The notes beneath the pieces are model-generated. The model saw only the letters and a program-made list of their open reading frames with translations. It had not been told where the DNA came from and ran no database searches. Shown here piece after piece: positions 47,454 through 60,200 of a DNA stretch of 64,000 nucleotides (position 1 is its first letter; every line of letters starts with the position of its first letter). Source of the stretch: Mytilus galloprovincialis (taxonomy: Eukaryota; Mollusca; Bivalvia; Mytilida; Mytilidae); the NCBI RefSeq assembly GCF_965363235.1, contig NC_134845.1, positions 25,546,524 through 25,610,523 on the forward strand. The letters are read 5' to 3'. A program made the position numbers and the translations under genes.

Positions 47454-49610
47454 ATGGACACTCAAGTTTCGTTCCAAAACGATATAGTCGACCCGAAGTC
47501 TAATCTACCTATGCCACATCTGTCTTTTCTCATCAACTTTTTGTTACCAAAGCGTCTGGTTGGTCGAAAAAGAACTGAGCGCCAACTTGAATATTTCAAA
47601 AATGTTGTTGATGAAGATCCCGATGTTGACAAAGAATTCTTCAAACTTATTTTGGTTGGGAGTGTAGCAGAAGGTTACAATATCCCTGATGTCATGTTAA
47701 GATCAAATCCGTTCAAGGTTGAAACTCACGCTGATGCCGACATTTTACTTGCGATACCTGCTATGTTGATTTCTGTCGACAGATCAGAAGAAATTGAAAA
47801 ACTCCGTTTGGTTGTAAATGACGTTCATCCTGGATATGCCCGTATAGAAGTAACGCAGCCGAAAGAAGACGATGATTCATTCGTATTCTTGAAAAGAGAA
47901 AACAAATTTTACTTGAGTGGAACGAAAATGAGGTCAAAAATATTAGCATCACTTCCGGCAGATCTGGAGCCACATGGTCCTGCGATTTCAACCCCTGTTC
48001 CGACAGCTTCTGCATGGAAGGATATTATGAAACAAATAAAAACAGATAAAATGTCTGAACTACATTCACATGATTATGTTTATGCGTTGCCTTGCAATAA
48101 ATGGCCAGATTGTGCAAAATCTTGGATTGATCGACAGGAAAGAGGGGATTGGTTGGACAATAAAACAATTAACCAAGTGGTGGAGTTGGGCGTTCATGTA
48201 GTAGCAGTTCCACATAGGAAAAGTGAACTTCCAGATTTAGAATGGAGAATATCGTTTGCTGTAACAGAAAGATATTTAGCTCAGAAGATTGTAACCGACG
48301 AACAAAGGCAGTGCTATGTTTTCCTTAAAATAATTCATTTTCAAACATTGAAAAAATTAGACCTGTTGTCGTCTTATCATTTGAAAACAGTGTTTCTGCA
48401 CTCATGTGAGAAACTTCCAATAAATGCCTGGGTTGAGAACTGTGGTGGATGTCTTTTATTTATGATAGACATGCTTGTAGAATGTTTGAATAAGAAATCG
48501 ATACCTAACTTCTTCATTCCAGAAAATAATCTCATTGACCATTTTACCGAGGAACAAGCAAAAGAAGTTCTTGATGTTTTGAAATCCATACGCGAGAACC
48601 CATTGCATCCTGTTTTACAGTTTACGGACAGTAAAGTGATGGGCTTACAAAGTTTGTCTACTCCATTTAGAGAGCTTGTGTCTCCAGTATTGGAAGATGC
48701 CGTAGATTTTCTCGTCCATCGCAACCTCCAACAATCTGTAACAGCCGGGTTTTTATCGGCCTTATTTAAAATGGTGTATGTTTTAGTCATTGAAAGAAAG
48801 CCAGAAGAAGCTGTTCTGTATATTATTGATGTTTATCCTATAATAAACAAATTCAGCCCTGGTGCCATCAGTGTAGCTCAAATTGTCGATTCTATTGGTA
48901 TGAACTTCGTATCTGATATTCAATTGACAGTGAATCTTCTAGAAGAAGTTTTGAAATTTTCCGATGAACATCCAGATGTTTTACTGCTAAGGGGAAATTT
49001 AGCCTGCATGTTCCATGCGTTAGCATACCAGCACCAACCTGACACAGATGAACATATGTTAGCACTTGTACAAGCCGAGACGCTTTTTAATACTGTGGTG
49101 GACGTGGAAGATATATATTCTGCGACAGCTGTAGACTTCAGCTGTCTTTTAATACGACAGGGTCGGTTTGACGAGGCGGCAGAAAAACTTGACCGTTTCA
49201 TCGCTGAAGAATTGAAACACCCTAGAAGTACACATTGCTTTTATAAAAAAGAAATTACCGTGCTTGACCAAACGCTTCAAAAGGAAGCAAACGTCCACGG
49301 CAAGTTGTCAGTTAATTCTCTTTCCATGGCATATTATCTTTTAGTAAAATGTATTATAAAGGATGACCTTTCTTCAGCTGACCCGGAAGTATATCATAAA
49401 ATATTGCAGTACTTCAGCCGGCATTGTCATCTTATCAACGAGTCTTCATCGTTTTCACTTCTTGGTTATACAAATATTCTAGTTGAGGACTGGCAAGCGG
49501 CATGTACAGCTTTTGAGATGGCAATGGAAACGTGTGACGGGTCTGTTCGACTGGTTAAGGATAATATTGCGTTCTGTAAGACAAAACTTCACCAGAGTAA
49601 AGACAATTAA
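47454..49610 (+). CDS. Mab-21/cGAS-like receptor (cGLR) with TPR-like C-terminus, 718 aa
   Basis: Single-exon frame of 718 codons. The N-terminal nucleotidyltransferase shows the GS motif (LVGSVAEGY, G69-S70), the paired metal-binding acids (HADADILL, D94 and D96) and a likely third acid in DYVYAL (D207). Mab-21 hallmarks follow: CNKWPDCAKSW, LEWRISFAVTERYL (about 262-275), SYHLKTVFLHSCEKLP (307-322) and PNFFIPENNLID. Residues ~420-718 are helical and TPR-like (GRFDEAAEKLDRF, VEDWQAACTAFEMAMET). Animal cGLRs sense nucleic acids and make cyclic dinucleotides that activate STING; an intact triad suggests activity, though the ligand is unknown and a Zn-ribbon was not identified. An AG acceptor directly before the ATG implies an upstream exon. 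The downstream flank carries AATAAA at 49,652. Alternative: a Mab-21-domain protein without catalysis. Confidence 0.9.
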   Translation: MDTQVSFQNDIVDPKSNLPMPHLSFLINFLLPKRLVGRKRTERQLEYFKNVVDEDPDVDKEFFKLILVGSVAEGYNIPDVMLRSNPFKVETHADADILLAIPAMLISVDRSEEIEKLRLVVNDVHPGYARIEVTQPKEDDDSFVFLKRENKFYLSGTKMRSKILASLPADLEPHGPAISTPVPTASAWKDIMKQIKTDKMSELHSHDYVYALPCNKWPDCAKSWIDRQERGDWLDNKTINQVVELGVHVVAVPHRKSELPDLEWRISFAVTERYLAQKIVTDEQRQCYVFLKIIHFQTLKKLDLLSSYHLKTVFLHSCEKLPINAWVENCGGCLLFMIDMLVECLNKKSIPNFFIPENNLIDHFTEEQAKEVLDVLKSIRENPLHPVLQFTDSKVMGLQSLSTPFRELVSPVLEDAVDFLVHRNLQQSVTAGFLSALFKMVYVLVIERKPEEAVLYIIDVYPIINKFSPGAISVAQIVDSIGMNFVSDIQLTVNLLEEVLKFSDEHPDVLLLRGNLACMFHALAYQHQPDTDEHMLALVQAETLFNTVVDVEDIYSATAVDFSCLLIRQGRFDEAAEKLDRFIAEELKHPRSTHCFYKKEITVLDQTLQKEANVHGKLSVNSLSMAYYLLVKCIIKDDLSSADPEVYHKILQYFSRHCHLINESSSFSLLGYTNILVEDWQAACTAFEMAMETCDGSVRLVKDNIAFCKTKLHQSKDN

Positions 49611-49633
49611 AACAAAAACATTACAACGTAAAC

Positions 49634-49742
49634 GTTATAATTGATATATTGAATAAAAATCCTACTCAGTCTGACACTTCTTTTTGAAATATTTAATTCA
49701 TGTTTACAATTAAAAAATACATTTACTTTTTACTCCATTAAA
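49634..49742 (+). repeat. direct repeat, left copy (cGLR 3' flank)
   Basis: 109 bp from GTTATAATTGATATATTGAA to TTTTTACTCCATTAAA. The right copy at 51,641-51,743 is the same except for a 6-bp gap (CAGTCT present only here). Confidence 0.9.
49652..49657 (+). promoter_or_regulatory. poly(A) signal of the cGLR gene
   Basis: AATAAA 42 bases after the stop codon. The same signal with its surroundings is present again at about 51,660, because the flanking ~105 bp is duplicated around the inserted reverse-transcriptase element. Confidence 0.6.
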
Positions 49743-51640
49743 AGAGGGACGAAAGATACCAAAGGGACAGTCAAACTCATAAATCTCAAACAAACTGACA
49801 ACGCCATGGCTAAAAATGAAAAAGACAAACAGAAAAACAATAGTACACATGACACAACATAGAAAACTAAAGAATAAACAACACGAACCCCACCAAAAAC
49901 TAGGGATGATAGGGGTGATCTCACGTGCTCCGGAAGGGTAAGCAGATCCTGCTCCACATGTTGCACCCGTCGTGTTGCTTATGTGATTACAAATCCGGTA
50001 AATAGTCTAATTCGGTAGGTCACATTCATGAAAGGGAAGGGGATTGTAGTTACGACGTAAAGAACATATCCGATATCATTTGTGAAACGGTTATTCCATA
50101 ACGGTCAACCAACTCGTGATGGCGTCCGTAAAATTTACGAAGGGATGATTTCAACTTCACCATTTGGAACTCTTGGTTTAATAGCTTCCTTGTGAGCAGT
50201 AACCCTCTATCAAGAAAATCATGATAGGAAATGCAAGCACGGGAATATCGTATCAATTGGGAGATATATACCCCGTATGCAGGTGCTGTTGGAATGTTGC
50301 TACTTAGAAATAGAAAGTTCACAATTGGAAAGCTGAAATCATCTCTTTTGTCGTAAAGTTTTGTTTTCAACCGACCCTCATTGTCAATTTCTAGATGTAA
50401 GTCAAGATATGAAGCCGACTTAACTGTATCTATAGTATCTTTTATCTCCAATTCGATGGGATAGATGCGTTCCACATAGTCACCAAATTTTGAATTGTTT
50501 AGTGAAAGAACGTCATCTATATAGCGGAAAGTAGAGTTAAAGGATATTGCGAACTTCTTATCTTTCTTCCTAAGAAGTTCCTGCATGAAGTCAGCCTCGT
50601 AATAATAAAAAAACAAGTCGGCAAGTTTGTTCCCATTGGGATGCCGACAGTCTGTTGAAAAACACGTCCTCCGAACGTTACAAATATGTTGTCAATCAAG
50701 AAATCAAGCATCTTGATAATATCGGTTTTTAGTTTGAATCAGAGTGATTCTTTACAAAGTATGATTTATCCCTCCCTAAGACAAGATACTTACAAATATC
50801 TACGTTGGCCATTCTTTTTTATGAAGCAAAGTAATACCAACTCTTTCAATTTGTCTTTTAGTTTGGAATGTGGAATACTTGTGTAAAGAGTAGAAAAGTC
50901 AAATGTTTTAATACTGTTACAAGATGAAAGAGAGTAAGATTGTATGTACTCTAAAAGATCTTTGGAATTTTTAAGTATCCACATCTGATTCACGCCACCT
51001 CTAGAATAGGCAGTTTCACAATAACTTTGAAGCCCGTCTTTGATTGCTGATAAAATAGATGTTAATAATTTAGAAAGAGGTTTCGTGGAGCACTTGGAAG
51101 ACCCAGCAATATACCGTTGTTTGTAAGGACACTTATGTAGTTTAGGTATCCAATACAGTGATGGAAGATCCAGTTCTTCATCTTTGGTTGAAATACCAAA
51201 GGAACAAAGAACAGACCTATGATTGTCCAGGATTTCCTCTTTGGTAAGTGTCGTGAGGGTATATGTTGAGTTTCCAAGTGAATTGTTTATACCTACATGT
51301 AATTCGTTTATCAAGCAATTAATGTAGTGACTTTTACAGACAAAAACGATGTTATTTGGGGCTTTGTCTGCGGGGACAACAACATATTTATCATGGAGGT
51401 CGGATAAGTGTTTAGCAACATTTGGGTCTTTAAAGATTGACGTAGCATGGGCATTGATTGACCCATTCAGTTTCTTGATTCTGATTTGTATTAACGACCT
51501 CACTGCCTTAATCCATTCGGATAGAGTGTCTACGTCTTCCTTTTCACGTTTAGTCCATTGCCTGGCATAATCCTCGACTGAGTCCATCAAAATTTTAAAG
51601 TTGTATTTCCAATTGATGGATTTAGGCTCATAATTGATAG
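49743..51640 (-). mobile_element. Penelope-like reverse-transcriptase element, broken
   Basis: On the minus strand, reverse-transcriptase pieces span about 51,590 to 50,050: SLYWIPKLHK, TFDFSTLYTSIPH, TVGIPMGTN, FRYIDDVLSLNN. The PKLHK, DFSTLYTSIP, GIPMGT and YIDD order fits Penelope-like elements better than LINEs or LTR elements. The rest, to 49,743, is a non-coding tail shared with 43,240-43,345. No GIY-YIG endonuclease was seen. The reading frame is broken (at least two breaks), so this is a fossil, though well enough kept to be fairly recent. It sits between ~105-bp direct repeats. Confidence 0.7.
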
Positions 51641-51743
51641 GTTATAATTGATATATTGAATAAAAATCCTACTGACACTTCTTTTTGAAATATTTAATTC
51701 ATGTTTACAATTAAAAAATACATTTACTTTTTACTCCATTAAA
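51641..51743 (+). repeat. direct repeat, right copy
   Basis: 103 bp matching 49,634-49,742, with a second AATAAA near 51,660. The flanking DNA differs outside the match. Confidence 0.9.
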
Positions 51744-51989
51744 TTATTTAATGAATTTCAGAAAAAATAGCTTTATCGGTTGGGTTCGTTCATCAGTATA
51801 ATTATGCATATTCAATATGAAACAAACGACTTAAAGCAATAAGTAGCCATTCTCGGTCAAATTTTTAAAAGAGAAATGAACACATGTACATGTACAAAAT
51901 GTAGGTATACATGAAATTTTAAAAATTTACAATTGAGAACTGCGACAACATAAATATGATTGCAAGAACAACATTAATGGTAGAGGTAT

Positions 51990-52200
51990 TCTTTCTAGTC
52001 TTTCCTGTAGCTCGATGAATGAGAGGAACTTTTACTTAGACAGTCATGGTCATCGTCATTGGACATCACATATTCTCCATGATGTCTCTATAAATGACCT
52101 GCCGGCACTTATACAAACACCGTAAGGTTTTCATCACAGTCTCGCAAAGCTTTATTCAATACTCTTTTCAAAACTTCATTCTCTGTACAACTGATTTTTT
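51990..52200 (-). pseudogene. possible broken coding remnant, unidentified
   Basis: On the minus strand a stretch reads CTENEVLKRVLNKALRDCDE, followed downstream in the same frame by GEYVMSNDDDHDCLSKSSSH and a short tail to a stop. The amino-acid make-up looks protein-like (charged helix, then an acidic/Ser-rich tail), but the frame is interrupted and no family is recognised. It could be the end of a decayed host gene or of an element. Confidence 0.25.
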
Positions 52201-52402
52201 GTTACTTACCCTCATTCAAAACAATATAAACTTGCAGCTATCATTTCGTATATTGAAAGTCACTTAGTGTGTTGCAAATGATTACACTGACCATATATAA
52301 AACTACTTTTCGCTGCGAAAAACGGGGGTATCTAAAAATAAAATCTGAAATTCAGTGATTACGTTTATAGATTTAGAAATAAAAAAAAGATTCATAGATG
52401 AA

Positions 52403-52590
52403 ACACAATGGAACCCCCCCAAGTTTTTACTAAGTTCTAACGAAAAATACTGACGTATTAGAATATTTAATACATTAGAAAAGATGACGTATGGACGACA
52501 AACGATGACAATAGTAACATCCGACCATGTTTACTAGATAAAACTGAGCAGTTATAACTCACTACATATTTTTTTTTATAAAGAAACGTG
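52403..52590 (+). repeat. diverged duplicate pair, left member
   Basis: Matches 53,280-53,462 in order: AACACAATGGAACCCCCCC, then TGACGTATTAGAATATT, then AGTTATAACTCACTACATAT. The two lie about 880 bp apart in the same orientation; many substitutions. Confidence 0.6.
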
Positions 52591-53279
52591 TCTCATTTTA
52601 ACTATATATACAAATAAGTTGAAAAAGTCTGAATTATTCAGATCGTAACAAATTACAAACGCAACTAACAAACAAACAATTATACCCCAAAACAGATCTG
52701 AGAGAACTTGCGATAACTGAAAACTAGTTCAAAATCAATAACAACTAATCGTGTATCTAAGACCATATATTTTGCTTTATTCGACTGACCATTGCGGTCA
52801 TGTTTGAAGGTGGCTGAGCACATCGGATATTGGAGGTCAGCTAAACCCCGCTCCGGGTGCAGAATTTTTCTCGCTGCATTGAAAACCCATTTGTGGTCTT
52901 GGTGACATATTCCACGTTCACATTCCAATTTCCTAATGATATACGATCTACCCAAGGAGATGTGCCATAATTGCCAGTGCAACAACTATTAACTAAAATT
53001 CAAATGAAACTGATGCAAGCACTTATAGGCACCCGCACGGCCTTCAACAATGAAAAAAAAAACAGTCAATTCCGTATAGGTGACTATAAAAGTAGATTTT
53101 TCTAATTATTCTATATTTATTTAGCAAAGTTAATTCGTTGATCAATCACCATCAATAATTATCATTAGCAGTGTGTGAATATCAAAAAGAAGCTTTTCTA
53201 GCTTTTTCAATTGAATTTGTATCCTTGTGCTATCTTTGAGTAACGAAAACCTCTTTGGTTGATATGCAGAAACACCAAG

Positions 53280-53462
53280 AAACACAATGCAAACCCCCCA
53301 AATGTTTACTAAGTTGCAGCCAAGAATGCTTACATATCAGAATATTCAATAGAAAAAATAACGTACGAACGACACACGATGACTAGTAGCAACACCAAAC
53401 CATTTTAACTAGATAACAGAGCAGTTGTAACTCACTACATATTTTTATAACGAAACACGGTA
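53280..53462 (+). repeat. diverged duplicate pair, right member
   Basis: Counterpart of 52,403-52,590, with AACACAATGCAAACCCCCC and AGTTGTAACTCACTACATAT. No coding content. Confidence 0.6.
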
Positions 53463-54240
53463 TGGTTGAAAAAGAAAAAAATGTCGATCAAAGACAAAAT
53501 GAGAAGATACAAATAACAATGAGATAACGTCCAGTCCAGTCCATGAACACATCCTATCATCATCCTATAACTTTATATGACGAAATGTAAAAAAAAATCC
53601 CCCGCCTTGGAAGGAAAATAGATTGTACGCGGTCTACCCCCCCCCCCCCAAAAAAAAAAAAAAAAACAACACAAAAAAACAACACAAAAAACCCACCCAT
53701 TTTACCATAACAGTACTAGTGCAACATTAGACAAATTATAAAAATCTGCTGAAATCTTAAGTTGTAAGTTAGGCACTACATGTATGTATCCAAAAAAAAC
53801 CAACAAAAAAAAACAACAACCAACAAACCCACACGGTACTGACCTAGAAGTACTCGCTGTTACTAAAAGCTATTTCAAAGCCAAGTTTAAAAAAAAATAT
53901 ACCATGTTTCCGAGAATAAAATATCAATTGGTACATATCTAACGGGTTTAGAATATATAAACGTCATTTAGAGAAAGCATAAAGAAACCATAATATAATC
54001 TCCCCCAGTATAAAATGGGACTTTCTAGATAACTGCTCAATCGCGCCCACTTTCCTCATTAGATTAATCATTAGATTGATACGTATTTCAAACAATCAGT
54101 TATCAATTCAATCTGTAACTTTGTCCCTTGTAATATTTAGAAGAAGATAAAGATACAATCATAGGTATACAAACACATATATACACTAAAAATAAATAAA
54201 TATCCGGTATGCTGTATGGACTGTTTGTTAGAAGTTAAAT
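53463..54240. other. upstream region of the SLC5 gene
   Basis: Holds a C run followed by an A run at 53,638-53,665 and AT-rich DNA. A promoter could not be defined. The ATG at 54,241 opens the first coding exon. Confidence 0.35.
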
Positions 54241-57200
54241 ATGAAAGCGGGACTAGATAATTGGATTGATATATTGGTGCTAGTGATTTATTTTATTCTA
54301 GTACTTGCAGTCGGATTGCTTGTGAGTATTAAATATACCATCATTTTGACGATTGATCCCCTTATCAGTGATATTGATTTAAATCAATTATTTTTCCCCG
54401 GCCATATATCTGTTTATGGCTGTGCTTGTGGTCTACTATTCAAATGCCTCTTTATTCATACTGCAACTATTCGCATTTAAATCAGCATATATGATATCAC
54501 CAAGTGTCGTACTATTAAAAATCCATTAAAATAAAGTATTATCTGATGTTTTCTTTCTGTTTTTTTGTATACATATATTTTGTTGTTCTTCAATGTAAAT
54601 GTGATTCACAGTGCATCCCTTTTATTTCAATGTTTTCTTACACACAATGACCTACTGTTTAATTTAACGTCTTTATAGAAGTGTAACACTTTTTAATACT
54701 AACAGTAAAATCAAGAAATTGCACGGACACGAAACAACACTGATCCAATGACCTTATTACATTTTTTTTATTATATATATTAATTCCTGTCGTTGACATG
54801 CTCAGTTATAGACTTACCGATCTGCGTCAGAACAAGAAGTGGAAATTGTTAGTTTGAATATTCATTTATGAATTATTTCCGAAATTCAATGCACTTAAAA
54901 TTATAATTAAAACTTTCCTTTTGTAGTCTGTATGTAGAAAAGGACGAGATTCTGTTAAAGGATATTTCCTGGCGGGAAGATCTATGTTATGGTTTCCTGT
55001 AAGTAAATCGGCTTACTTTTTTAAATGAACCATATCAGTACGAAAGCATAGCACTACTTTTAGAGTGGAGTGTTCGAAAGAGAGTAATAGAGCCGTTGGA
55101 ATGCAACATGTAAATCACAGAAAAAGGGACGCATACACTACTTTTCTTGCAATAATAGTGTTGCCTTTTTTTTTTAAATAGAGCATAAAATAATACAAGT
55201 TTAAATTGTTATTAACGTTAAAAAATTGATTTCGGCAACCCATTCCCTCTTGCTAAATGCATCAAAATCAACCCCGCAAAAGCTACAAACAACTGGTTAT
55301 TTTCTAGAAGTTCAATGCATTGTGACAAAGAGATCTAAGAATAAGTAGTTCTAAAATCTTTCTTTCTGTGAGAGACTGATTTTTACAGAGACATTTTTTT
55401 CTCGTTTACACAAACACCGAATACAATACTTTGTTTTTAAAGTTCTGGTTCAATACAAGATAGTTGATGAAGTTTTAACATTAATAGAAAATATCATCAA
55501 TATAAAAAATTACCGAGGATTACATGTAGTTTTAAGGAAAGCAATCTGATTTATACTTCTCTGCAGATTTTAATAAATAATGAAAAGTATGTATTGTTGT
55601 AGATAGGAGCTTCTTTGTTTGCTAGTAATATAGGAAGTGAACATTTTATTGGCCTTGCTGGAAGTGGAGCAGCCTCAGGAATAGCAGTCGTAGCATTTGA
55701 ATGGGGCGTAAGTTTTGATTATTAAAATAATACCCCTTAGGCTATATACACTTTATATTACCTGAGACATGTTTGATAAATGTTTCTACGATCCGATATT
55801 TCGACCCATGATAGTAAATGATTTTTTTTACTAGTATATAATATCATTATATTGACGAATTTTTTTTCTGTTTCGTTTTTATTTACTTTCAAAAAATATC
55901 ATTACTCTAAACATAAAATTAAAGGGTATTAAAGGCACACGCTAGACTGACAAAGACACCAGAGACAATCATTGAAACCTATAAGTCATAAAAAGTTCAT
56001 ATCTAAAGGCTTGTTCGCATTCATATATTGAAGTTCAGATGAACTAATTTGTAGTATTTTATGCAGACACGTCACAGGGAGGCACAAAGTGCAGAGCAGA
56101 TAATTTCTATTGTATTAGAAATAAAATGTATTTATATATTACGTGTGGGAGCCCTTTGTACCCTTTGAAAATAACCCGAATATAATATCAGTATGGATGA
56201 CATGGATATATTGTTTCCCTTTTGCAGTCAGAACAGTGATTTGTGGTGTATAATGGTAAACGAAAACAGCACTTTGTACATTGCATGCTTCTATAGCTCT
56301 TTTCTGGACTTTTGTTTCATCAAGAATGCTCAGCTTCTTACATAAAAAAGACAAGGCTGAATACATAAAAACGTGATGCGGTACATGTATATTACCAAAT
56401 GGGGCCTAAAGAGTTAGAAACGTGGTTTCTTAATAGTTTCTTTATTTTACTAAGAGAGAACAAACTAATATACCTTTTGTTCTGATGATTTTTGTTGTAA
56501 ATCAAAATAAACATTTGTATTTTCAGGCTGCGCTCTGTCTTCCTTTGCTGGGATGGGTATTTCTACCTATATATCTATCTTCAGGCGTAAGTATACTTTT
56601 CTGTAGTTTTGTTTCAAAGAAAGAATGAAAAATTAAGGATAATGAACAATTAAAATTTAATCAACTTAGTGTAGCTATATATATAGGATGGTGAGGATGA
56701 CGACGATGGTGCGGCTATGATAATGGTAATTATAATTGATAATCATCAATATCAATTGGTCGGTGTGCTTCGTATGTTTTGTTGTTGTTTTTAAAGATCT
56801 TCAATTCCAAATATATCTATCTTAAAAAGCAAACATTGATTGTTAGTGAAAGAGGTAATATATTCGTTTCTGGATATGATGATATTGTATGTTACCACAA
56901 ACTTATAAACTAACAAATTAATTATTCTTAAGTAAGTCTAACCATTTTACAATTGATTTAGGTATTTACAATACCAGAATACTTGTCTAAGAGATTTGGA
57001 GGAACCAGACTTAGAACATATCTCAGTATACTGGCACTGTTTTTGTACATAGCAACAAAAATATCGGTATGTGTATTATTGTTATTTTCTAAACTGTTTG
57101 ATGATCAAGGATGCTAAAAATTACTTTTGAGCTAGAGTTTTCTATATATTAAAGGATAATTTGACGGTTCTATTGTATTGAAAATTTGATCTGGATTTAG

Positions 57201-60200
57201 CATATTAACTAAGATATAAAGCACTTTCATTTCATGTAAAAAAAAGTACTTTTGCATTGAATCTTGTAAACATATTGTGCAGATAATTTCTGTTGTGATA
57301 TTAAGATTTTGCTCTTAACATAAATGCTCTAACTCTGCCTTTAATATAGTTATGTGTTCCTTTCTGATGTTTTTGTTTACCTAACAGTGATATTATTTAT
57401 GACATCGATGCTACCATTGAAACACGATTATTTTTACGATATTCTCCTCAGGTCGATGTATATGCAGGTTCTGTATTTATACAACAAGCTTTAGGATGGA
57501 GCACATACCCATCTATCATCGGCTTACTGGTTATCACAGCAGTCTACACAGTTATAGGTAATAAATTTAAGAAAATAATCTGATCTATTTTTTCGGCGGG
57601 CCTATCTTTGTATAGTAAGTTTTTAAAGAAGATATTTAAAAATAGCAATGGACAACACTAAACATCAAATTTAAGGCAAAGAGAAATTGACTGCCCCCTT
57701 TTTGCTAACCTGCTTTGATTTGGATATAGAAGTATGGTCCATCCCTTGGCCTTCCGTCAGAAAAAGTACGCAGTCACGTCCGGTCGGAATCGAGTTGTTA
57801 ATCCGATGCATTAACTGTTCAGAGATTTTTATTCTTGTTCTTACTGCATTTATTTTATGTTTTGCTAAAGAAGTATTTTTGAACAAATTTTGTCGAGAAA
57901 GCATATACCCATAAGTCTAAAAATGCCAAAAAAGTGAAAAACAAATATGATAAAAAAAAGACCCCACATACAGCCATTCGATTCCTGGGATATATTCCAT
58001 ATTCCATATTCCATAGACAATAGACAATAACCAGTGCTTTATTTTTAAACCTCAGACACTTAGTAGTACAAGAGGACATGATGTATACACATAAACACAG
58101 TTTTAAGACTAATAAATTTTCATTAAACTAGTGGTCACACATTCACGATTTTTTACTGCCGTCCTTGACAGGACCATTCCCGATTACAATTTGTCAAAAG
58201 TCTGATCAAGGTCCTGTGAATCGTGGATTGAAATTCGATTTGTATCTTTCGCCAGGTAAAATTCGACCGAGTCTGTCACGACTGCGTCCCGATTCTACCG
58301 AATGTAATCTGACAGAGATCAGATAGTGACAAGACAGTGTACCGACGCTGACGGAAGTTACCCGTTCGAAAACTGTCGGCATAATCGGGATGATCAGGTA
58401 CTGTCGGAACGTAATCCTATCACGGTCCGCTCTATCGCATTGCAAACGGCTTTGTCTGGTCTCAGTCGTATTGTATTCTGTTATTGTCGGGACTTCTCCA
58501 GATCATTCCCGTTCCACAGGACACCGTCCCGAATACACAGAACATTGTTAGGAATTCGATCCGATACAGCAGAATCTGTCACGACATAGGCACGATTGTA
58601 ATCCGACTAGAAAAAATCGGCTGAGTTTCCCCGAATGTTACGGGACGCACCTAATTGTCGGGGTGCTTTGCCGAACTATTCGGACCCTTCCCGACCAGTA
58701 GGAATCTGTTACGAACTTAAACGGTTGCGTTCAGACAATAATAGGACATTCCAGATAATTGAGGATACTAATCCGACTTTTTCACTTTTCGTGTCGTATC
58801 GCTGTCTGATTCTCAAACGGGAGCAATAATCGGCAATGTGTGAACCCCGCATTAAACATAATAATTAATGCATGGTAAAATACAGCAAAATGTCAATTTA
58901 GAAATAAGCGTAAAATTCCAGTCAAAAAGACATGTTTCAAAAATCATAAACATCAGTCCCACTAGGCCACGATCGCACTACGATCTGAAAAAAATGCATA
59001 TTTTGATGATAGTAGTGCGATCGTGTAGATCGCAATAAGATCGTATCACGGTCGTGGTGAGGTCTTCAAGATCGTGAATTCGAAGAGCCTGGCCAACTTT
59101 GAACATGTTCAAAACAATCGTGGTGCGGTCGTGGCGAAATCAGGTCGTAGTAGAATCGTAGTGAGAGCGCACTACGATCGTAGTATAGTAAGATCGCAAA
59201 GGTCGCTGTACAATCGTAGCGAGAGCGTAGCGAAAGCGTGATTCTATTCGGAGAGACTGTGCTACGATCGCAGAACGACGTTATCACGACCTCACTACGA
59301 CCATCACGTTCTCACTGCCACCCAACTACGCTTCCACTACGACTATACCACGCTATTCACGACCATAGTACGATTCTAGCACGCCCTTGCCGTCCTCATC
59401 ACGCTCTTCTTGCGACCTGACTACGTTCACACTACGACCATCATTCTCATTGTCGTTTTCACATAGAATATATAAAAAAGCTCCCTAGATTTTGTTTGTT
59501 TAAATGTAATTATCCATCTCTAACGGCTCAACCATGCTTCTCGTTTTTATATAGATTAGACCGTTAGTTTTCCCGTTTAAATGGTTTAACACTAGTAATA
59601 TTTTGGGTCCTTTATAGCGTGCTGATTGATGTGAGCCAAGGCTCCGTGTTGAAGGCCGTACCTTGGCCTATAATGGTTTACTTTTATAAATTGTTACTTG
59701 AATGGACAGTTGTCTCATTGGCACTCATACCACATCTTCCTACATATATTGATACATCTATGTCATCTCTGCTATCTTTCACTAAAATATCGTCATTGAC
59801 CTTTATGGACCAGCAATAGGTTGTAATTTAGGTTGGATTGGTCGGTCCGACATCTTTGCTTGATCAGGATTCGTTACTTTGCCCCCTCTGCCTCTACATC
59901 AACTCCTACCACCATGCCCACGTGTTCTGGTAGAGTTTGGTGGCATGACTGTATAGTTTGCGAGAAATCTATTATTTAATCAGAAATAGAAGGAATTGAA
60001 CTGTATTGATATGGAACACGATGTTGACGTTATTGCTGAGAACGTAGTAAGATCGCGCTATGAACGTAGTATAATCGTGGTAAGAACGTGTTATAATCGC
60101 AGTAAGATCGTGTTGCAATCGGATAACTCGTGGTATGGTCGTAGTGAGAACGTGAAGAGCGTAGAAATATCTTGATAAGCGTAGAGAGGTCGCAGAATAA

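Noticed and set aside
48377-48790. 137-codon minus-strand frame
   Set aside because: Shadow of the cGLR coding sequence.
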